Shown piece after piece: positions 58,602-64,000 of a DNA stretch of 64,000 bases; the stretch's first letter is position 1, and each line of letters opens with the position of its first letter. The notes below the pieces were generated by a model. The model had not been told where the DNA came from. It was given only the letters and a program-made list of their open reading frames with translations, and ran no database searches. Source of the DNA: Pyxidicoccus xibeiensis (lineage in GTDB: Bacteria; Myxococcota; Myxococcia; Myxococcales; Myxococcaceae). Where the stretch lies: positions 372,001 through 436,000 of the forward strand of contig NZ_JAJVKV010000007.1 of the NCBI RefSeq assembly GCF_024198175.1, written 5' to 3'. A program made the translations under genes and the position numbers.

Positions 58602-59106
58602 GGCCTGCTTCCTTTCTCCGAACGTCTTGCAGCATGAGCTCGGCGTGCGCCCGGAACTTCTCCAGCCTCCGGCCCACGGTGCGGCGCGGGACGCCGAGCA
58701 CCCCGGCAATCTCCTCGTGCTCCATGCCGTGGATGAAGTAGCAGGCGGCAATCTGCGCCAGCTCCGGGTCCGCCTCCGCCAGCACCTTGCGCAGCGCCAG
58801 CCCGTCCTCGGGTGAGCGCGCGCTCGCGGGCTCCTCGTGGGACAGGTGCGCCTCGTGCAGCCCCTGGCGGCGGCGCGCGTCGCGCAGCCGGTTGAGGGCC
58901 AGGTTGGTGCTGGTGCGGTAGAGGAACGCGGCGGTGTCCTGCTCCTCGCCGCTGCGCTCCCGGTGCTGCAGGTAGCGGATGAACGCCTCCTGCGCGACGT
59001 CCTCCGCGGCGGCGGGCTCGCCCAGGATGCGCAGGGCGCAGCCGCGCACCAGCGCCACGTGGCGCCGGTAGAGCGTGGAGATGTCGAGGGAAGAGGTGGG
59101 AGTCAT
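58591..59106 (-). CDS. ECF-family RNA polymerase sigma factor
   Basis: A 171-residue sigma-70 family factor with region 2 (ALVRGCALRILGEPAAAEDV, AQEAFIRYLQH, FLYRTSTNLALNRLRDARRR) and region 4 (LAQIAACYFIHGMEHEEIAG, VLGVPRRTVGRRLEKFRAHA). ATG at 59106 was preferred; a GTG seven codons upstream is possible. First gene of the sigma, anti-sigma, caspase operon. Confidence 0.9.
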   Translation of the reverse strand: MTPTSSLDISTLYRRHVALVRGCALRILGEPAAAEDVAQEAFIRYLQHRERSGEEQDTAAFLYRTSTNLALNRLRDARRRQGLHEAHLSHEEPASARSPEDGLALRKVLAEADPELAQIAACYFIHGMEHEEIAGVLGVPRRTVGRRLEKFRAHAELMLQDVRRKEAGHGG

Positions 59107-59232
59107 GACGCCGCACCCTGGAGACACCCGGGCGCGAATCCGCGGACACCCGCTGGAAGAAAGCGCGGCGCCCGGGCCATGTGGGGCGGCGTGGGACAGC
59201 CTGCCCCGGGCCTGGACGCCGGACGTCGAAGC

Positions 59233-59670
59233 TCAGTCGTCGTGCTTCGCGTGGCCCTTCTTCTTGCCGCGGCCCCGTCCGTGCCCGTGGCCGTGGTCGT
59301 CGTCATCCCAGTCGTCGTCCCGGTCGTCGCGCCGGGCCTTCACCTTCTCGTCCACCTTGAGGAGGTTGCGCGTGTAGGCGTCGTAGTCCAGGTGCAGGTG
59401 GCCCTTCGCGTCGCGAGCGAAGGCGTGGAACTTCACCTTCCACACGTCGTTGCCGGTGCGGTGCGCCTCCTTCAGCCGGCACTCGTACCCGCGCGAGCGG
59501 CACTGGCCGAAGCCCAGGTCCACCGCCTCGTTGTAGGACATGGAGGACGGACGTGGGGGCGGAGGCGGAGGCGGCTGCGGCCGGGGCGCCGGGCGCGGCA
59601 GGGGGCGCGTGCGGACGACACAGCCCGGAGTGAGGAGCAGACCACCAAGGAGCAGCAGGGCGATTCGCAT
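59233..59670 (-). CDS. Small lipoprotein with proline-rich and His/Asp-rich segments
   Basis: A 145-residue lipoprotein: signal MRIALLLLGGLLLTPGC (Cys17), a proline-rich spacer (23-41), a compact central domain with two cysteines (GFGQCRSRGYECRLKEA), and a tail rich in Asp, His, Gly and Lys (DDDWDDDDHGHGHGRGRGKK) that could bind divalent metal. No family recognised. Confidence 0.7.
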   Translation of the reverse strand: MRIALLLLGGLLLTPGCVVRTRPLPRPAPRPQPPPPPPPRPSSMSYNEAVDLGFGQCRSRGYECRLKEAHRTGNDVWKVKFHAFARDAKGHLHLDYDAYTRNLLKVDEKVKARRDDRDDDWDDDDHGHGHGRGRGKKKGHAKHDD

Positions 59671-59740
59671 GCCGCCTATGACTCCCCGGAGCGCCGGATG
59701 TTCACAGCCACGCTGGGTATGAGCAGACCGCGCTGGAAGG

Positions 59741-60619
59741 TTACAGCCCCTCTGGCGAGGCGAACGCGGCGAACAGCTCTCCGGCGAGGTAGGCGCGGGA
59801 GCCCTTGGCGGCGGGGCGGATGAAGTCGTTGAGGACGGGCCCGCCCTGGCCGAGCTGGTGCTTCGTGGGCGCGGACAGGTTCAGCCGCGAGCGCGCCACG
59901 CCCTTGCCGCCGCGGTGGATGAAGGTGACGGTGCCCTCGGCGTCCACACCCTCCACGACGCCGATGTGGGTCATCCCGTCATTGCGCCGGCCGTCGCGGT
60001 TGCGGTCATACGTTTCGCGGAAGAACACGAGGTCGCCGGGGCGCGGGGCCTGGTGGTGGACGGTGCCCACCTCCAGGGCGCGCCGGAAGATGGCGGAGAC
60101 GGCGTTCTCCCCCGAGAGGAAGCCATGGGCCACCAGGTCGATGCCCGCGGCGAGGTACGCCAGCCGCACGAAGCCCGAGCAGTCATTGGGCACGCCCTTG
60201 CCCAGCTTGCGAGCCCCGACGAGCTGCGCGGAGCGCGTGACGATGGAGCGCGCCAGCTCATTGGGAGAGAGCAGCTCGTCCCAGAAGCGCCCGGTGGTAT
60301 TGGCCGGCCCCGTCACCATCGCGGCGGCCTGCAGGGCGGCGGCAATCACCCCGGCGGTGACCAGCCGCACCTTCTCCTCCTGAGCCTCGGCGCTCGAAGC
60401 CGTCACCGCGCCTGCCTGCTCCGACGGGGAGTGAGGCGCGGCACCGGCCTCAGGGCCCGCCACCGCCACCACCGGGGCTTCCATCCCCATGGGCGACTCC
60501 GCGGCGCGGGTCTTCACGGTGGCACAGCCGACGAGAGCGCACAGGGGGATGGCGGCGAACAGGCGAAGGCGGAGCAACAGCAACTCTCCCGAGAAAGGTT
60601 GGTGCCCATTCAATCTCAC
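59741..60619 (-). CDS. NlpC/P60-family lipoprotein hydrolase
   Basis: A 292-residue protein with a lipoprotein-type signal (LFAAIPLCALVGC, Cys32), a low-complexity linker (35-85), and an NlpC/P60-type cysteine peptidase domain: catalytic C147 in NDCSGFVRLAY, H218 in THIGVVEGV and H235 in FIHRGGKG, with RPGDLVFF between. Such enzymes cut peptidoglycan stem peptides. The start is GTG at 60619; TTG two codons later is an alternative. Confidence 0.82.
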   Translation of the reverse strand: MRLNGHQPFSGELLLLRLRLFAAIPLCALVGCATVKTRAAESPMGMEAPVVAVAGPEAGAAPHSPSEQAGAVTASSAEAQEEKVRLVTAGVIAAALQAAAMVTGPANTTGRFWDELLSPNELARSIVTRSAQLVGARKLGKGVPNDCSGFVRLAYLAAGIDLVAHGFLSGENAVSAIFRRALEVGTVHHQAPRPGDLVFFRETYDRNRDGRRNDGMTHIGVVEGVDAEGTVTFIHRGGKGVARSRLNLSAPTKHQLGQGGPVLNDFIRPAAKGSRAYLAGELFAAFASPEGL

Positions 60620-60650
60620 CTATCGGGTGTGTCGCCAAGAACTCGGTGTG

Positions 60651-63600
60651 TCAGCCCTCCCAGGTGGAGAGGAGGTCTCGCACCCGCGCGTACCTCTGGA
60701 GCAGGGTGGCGCGGTGGGCGCTGAGCATGACCATGGAGCCGATGACCAGCAGGCCCAGCATGAACAGCGACGCGGCGGCGATGCGGTGGTCCCTCATGCC
60801 GAAGCGCACCAGGTTGGCGGCGATGCACGTCACCAGGAACGCGGTGCCCAGGTACATATAGGAGCGGATGCGCAGGGCGATGCCGAAGCCCACGCCCACC
60901 ACGCAGAGGAAGACGCACAGGAGCATCGCGCTCCCGTCGCTGAACATGAGCGGCTTCCACGCGCCCGCCACGTAGATGGCGGTGACGGCCACCGCGCGCA
61001 GCCGCGCGTACGTCACCTCGTCGATGGAGGCCCTGAACACGCGCAGCAGCGCCAGCAGCGAGAGGCCCGCGGGGATGACGTAGTACTGCGGCTCGCCGGT
61101 GCCGGTGCCCTGCCACACCAGGAGCAGGGCCGCGTTGAAGGCCACCACCGACGCCAGCGACGCCGCTCCTCGGCGCGCGGGGTGCGTGCCCAGCGCGGCG
61201 AAGTGCGCGGCATGGCCCACCAGCAGGGCGGCCACGTAGAGCGGCTCGCCCCACGGCGCGGAGAGCAGCCCGGCCAGCGGGAAGAGGAACGCGCCCACCA
61301 GCGCGGGCCGGCGGAAGACGTCCAGCCCCGAGCCCTCGCGCTGCACGAAGAAGTACAGGCCGGTGAAGAGGGCGCCACCCACCAGGGCCGCGAGGCTGTC
61401 CGCGGCACCCGGGCTCACGCCCATGCCCAGCAGCCGCACGGAGAGGTAGCCCAGCGCGAGCACGCCCTGCGCGAGGTAGGCGGACAGCTCGTCCTCCTCC
61501 ACGGCGGCGCGGCGCACCAGGGCGAAGAGCAGCACCGCCAGCGAGACACTGGCGACCAGCGCCTCGCGCAGCGCATCCTCGGAAGCACCCAGCAGTGCCA
61601 GCCCCAGCAGCACCTCGGTGAGCGCGACGACGGTGAAGCCGTGCCCCACGCCCCGGCGCCACTTCGCCCCGGCCAGGAAGAGCGCCAGCGCGGCGAGCAG
61701 CGCGCTGGCCGCGCCGAAGAACGGCAGGATGAACTCCGAGCCCCGGCCGGACGAGTACACCGCGCCCAGGTGCATCAGCAGGCCGTGCACGGCGGCAAGC
61801 GACGCCAGCCAGCCCACCACCTCGCGCTCCCGGCGCCGCAGCACCACGGCCCACGCCGCGCCCAGGCCGAAGAGGATGCACAGCGGTGTGCCCGCGTGCT
61901 CCAGGTCCCTCAGGCCCGCCAGTGACAGCAGCGCCAGCACCCAGCCGCCGTGGTGCAGCGCCCCGCCCACGCGCACGCCCCGCGCGTCCAGCGCCGTGCC
62001 CACCAGACACAGCAGCAGTCCCGTCCCGCTGAGCACCGCCGGTGCCCACAGCGGGGGCACCGCGGCGACGAGCGACGCGCCCAGCAGCACGGTGGCCACG
62101 TTGGCCATCCACCGCTCTCGCGCCACCATGAGGACGCACGAGACGACGCCCGCGCCCACCGCCACCGGCAGCGTCAGCGAGCCCACGCCCGAGTCCACCA
62201 GCCGGCCCACCAGCAGCAGCGCCAGGGCGCCCGCGCCACCGACCCACAGCGGCTCGCTCCAGGTGCCACCCGGCTCCGGCAGCACGCGCGCGAAGGCCCC
62301 GGAGAGCGCGCGCTGCACGCGGCCGGACTGGCACGCGGCGGACAGCAGCGCGGCGCCGAGCGCCACGGCGATGACGGGCAGCCCCGCCTCGGGCCGCCAC
62401 TCCAGGAAGTGCTTCCTGCCGACCAGATCCAGGCCCACCGGCGCCAGCGCCAGGGCCCACACGGCGGGCGTGAAGAGCCAGCGCTGGGACAGCAGGAACG
62501 CGGCGGCGCCCAGCACGGCGGCCAGCCCCACCAGGTTCATCGACGTGGGAGCATCCAGCGCGGGCAGCGCCGCGATGGCGAGCGCGGTGAGGACGGACGC
62601 GGGCCGGAAGTACGTGTCCTCGGGGCACCGGAAGAAGGCCCACAGCGCCGCGGGCCGGTGGTGCGCGACGAGGGCCAGGCCCAGCAAGAGGACGGTGACG
62701 ACGGGCCGCGCCTCGGGCACGAAGAGCAGCAGCAGCGCGGAGCCGCAGACGCGCAGGAAGGGACGCGGCCCCGGCATCAGCGCCAGCGCGGCGGTGAGGA
62801 AGTACAGCGGCCGGGGCTCCACCCAGCCCACCATCAGCAGCAGCGGGGCCACCCCGGCGAGCCAGCCCTGCATCCACAGGGACAGCTGGTGACGGGGCTT
62901 CTCCTCCTGCGAGCGCAGCAGCAGCGACGCCACGGCCGGCACGTGCTCCACCGCGCGCACCAGGGCCAGGAGCACCAGCGGCAGCGCATCCACCCAGCCG
63001 GGCGGCCTGCCGCCCACGACGGCGATGCCCACGAAGGTGAAGGGCACCGCGAAGCCAGCGAAGAAGGGCTGGCGGTTGGCACGCGTCCACAGCAGCGGCA
63101 GCGTCAGGGTGCCCAGGGCCAGCAGCGGCAGGCTCGCGTCGTCCCATTCCACCACGGCGAGGCCCAGCACGACGATGGCGGCCACCGTGGCGACCAGGGC
63201 GAAGCGCTGCCCGCCCGCGCCGATGCGCAGCACGGCGGGCACTTCCTCCAGCACGGCCAGGACGCTCAGCACGGCGGCCAGGCCCAGGAGCGCCACCGGG
63301 TTGACGGTGGAGAGCGCGACAGCGGCATACAGCGCGGCCACGGCGACGCTGACGCCGGCCGGCAGCGCGCGCGCGGTGAGCAGGGCGGCGAACGACGCAC
63401 CGAGCAGCGTCGCCACATGCAGCGACGCCCCGGCCTCCACCGCGCCGACCAGCGGAAAGACGAGCGCCACCAGGGCCGCGGTGGTGGTGCTGGCGCTGCG
63501 CCCCCAGCGCGCGGCGGTGAGCGAGGTGCCCAGCGACCAGAGGACGAACAGCGCCACCGACAGGCCCGGCGACATCCACCCGCCCCACGGCGAGTAGTAC

Positions 63601-64000
63601 CGTCCCAGGTCGGGCAGCAGCGCGAGGGCGGCGATGACGACCGCGAGCGGCCGCACGAAGCGGAACGTGTGCGACGTCACCGCGACGGAAGCCGCGGCGG
63701 TGAGTATCACCAGGCCCAGCCCCGGCACCTCGGTCGCCATTCCCACGGGCAGCGCGAGCAGGGCGTAGAAGACGGCGGGCAGGCCGAGCATCCGGAGCAG
63801 CCCACCGCGCTCCCCCAGCAGCGCGAGTCCGAGCGCCACGAGGGCGAGGGTGGGCGCCACCGCGTCCGGCGTCAGGTGGCCGGTGAGCCGGGGCAGGGCC
63901 GCTGCCGCGAGGCCCGCGGCGAAGGCCATGACGACAGGGCTCTGGACGGCACAGGCCGCGACGAGCGCGGCGCCGCCACACAGCCACACGCCCGTCAAGG
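60651..64000 (-). CDS. Very large polytopic membrane protein, 5' end outside the window
   Basis: At least 1115 residues, continuing past the right edge. The first codon visible in frame is only TTG at 63998, so the true start probably lies outside. The sequence is an almost continuous series of hydrophobic helices; I estimate roughly 30 or more, with very short loops, several rich in Arg. No catalytic, transport or binding motif stands out. It resembles DUF2339/DUF2157-type giant polytopic proteins only in general character. Function unknown. Other frames that stay open here, on either strand, are shadows of the strong codon bias. Confidence 0.8.
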   Translation of the reverse strand, partial: LTGVWLCGGAALVAACAVQSPVVMAFAAGLAAAALPRLTGHLTPDAVAPTLALVALGLALLGERGGLLRMLGLPAVFYALLALPVGMATEVPGLGLVILTAAASVAVTSHTFRFVRPLAVVIAALALLPDLGRYYSPWGGWMSPGLSVALFVLWSLGTSLTAARWGRSASTTTAALVALVFPLVGAVEAGASLHVATLLGASFAALLTARALPAGVSVAVAALYAAVALSTVNPVALLGLAAVLSVLAVLEEVPAVLRIGAGGQRFALVATVAAIVVLGLAVVEWDDASLPLLALGTLTLPLLWTRANRQPFFAGFAVPFTFVGIAVVGGRPPGWVDALPLVLLALVRAVEHVPAVASLLLRSQEEKPRHQLSLWMQGWLAGVAPLLLMVGWVEPRPLYFLTAALALMPGPRPFLRVCGSALLLLFVPEARPVVTVLLLGLALVAHHRPAALWAFFRCPEDTYFRPASVLTALAIAALPALDAPTSMNLVGLAAVLGAAAFLLSQRWLFTPAVWALALAPVGLDLVGRKHFLEWRPEAGLPVIAVALGAALLSAACQSGRVQRALSGAFARVLPEPGGTWSEPLWVGGAGALALLLVGRLVDSGVGSLTLPVAVGAGVVSCVLMVARERWMANVATVLLGASLVAAVPPLWAPAVLSGTGLLLCLVGTALDARGVRVGGALHHGGWVLALLSLAGLRDLEHAGTPLCILFGLGAAWAVVLRRREREVVGWLASLAAVHGLLMHLGAVYSSGRGSEFILPFFGAASALLAALALFLAGAKWRRGVGHGFTVVALTEVLLGLALLGASEDALREALVASVSLAVLLFALVRRAAVEEDELSAYLAQGVLALGYLSVRLLGMGVSPGAADSLAALVGGALFTGLYFFVQREGSGLDVFRRPALVGAFLFPLAGLLSAPWGEPLYVAALLVGHAAHFAALGTHPARRGAASLASVVAFNAALLLVWQGTGTGEPQYYVIPAGLSLLALLRVFRASIDEVTYARLRAVAVTAIYVAGAWKPLMFSDGSAMLLCVFLCVVGVGFGIALRIRSYMYLGTAFLVTCIAANLVRFGMRDHRIAAASLFMLGLLVIGSMVMLSAHRATLLQRYARVRDLLSTWEG

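Noticed and set aside
60616..63987. Second minus-strand frame of about 1120 codons overlapping the polytopic gene
   Set aside because: Arg/Gly/Ala-rich with no hydrophobic pattern. The frame beginning at 63998 gives a coherent membrane protein, so this one is a shadow.

Overview
The window looks like a chromosomal segment from a myxobacterium, most likely Myxococcaceae. GC content is very high with strong third-position GC bias. It carries several lineage-typical paralog families: a DUF2381/TIGR02268-type secreted protein, a DUF2380/TIGR02269-type SitA lipoprotein, and a double-CXXCG protein. It also has three eukaryote-like Ser/Thr kinases, many lipoproteins and a PilT-family ATPase. I recognised no rRNA, tRNA, CRISPR array or complete insertion sequence. 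All calls come from reading the sequence; no database search was run.

Layout. 0-4.5 kb: a partial TetR regulator divergent from an amidase, then phosphofructokinase and an acyl-CoA synthetase. 4.5-14 kb: a patchy accessory stretch with a membrane kinase divergent from a membrane-anchored HTH protein, a decayed nuclease remnant, a PLD-helicase-DUF3427 protein, a DUF2381 protein, two small envelope proteins or hydrolases and a GNAT. 14-18.7 kb: an FHA protein, a metallophosphoesterase and a tightly overlapping mtnP-mtnA-aldolase operon that fits the DHAP shunt for methylthioadenosine. 18.7-21.2 kb: a SitA/SitI-type toxin-immunity pair abutting an SGNH hydrolase that has lost its 5' end. 21.3-28 kb: a CBS protein, hydrolases, a TetR gene with a large palindromic operator and no in-frame stop, and a DUF1800/DUF1501 pair whose junction has been tandemly amplified.

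28-35 kb: a PilT-like ATPase, a nitroreductase-like protein, a membrane kinase, and a secreted protein-arginine deiminase with all vertebrate catalytic residues, coupled to a HEAT-repeat protein. 35-40 kb: a response regulator/histidine kinase operon headed by a YfbK-like protein that lacks its central VWA domain. A second paralog follows. Both paralogs carry the same 11-bp-phased direct repeat upstream. 40-42 kb: lipoprotein-queC-ddpX operon. 42-54 kb: a TPR protein of about 3180 residues divergent from a kinase fused to a degenerate class III cyclase domain and HEAT-like repeats. 54-60.6 kb: an AraC/membrane-protein pair, a lipoprotein, an ECF sigma/anti-sigma/caspase operon in which the caspase appears to end in an outer-membrane barrel, a lipoprotein and an NlpC/P60 lipoprotein. 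60.6-64 kb: the 3' part of a very large polytopic membrane protein that runs off the right edge.

The strongest candidates for unusual biology are the arginine deiminase, the SitA/SitI locus, the DHAP-shunt operon, the VWA-less YfbK paralog with its repeat-marked regulon, and the sigma-caspase operon.
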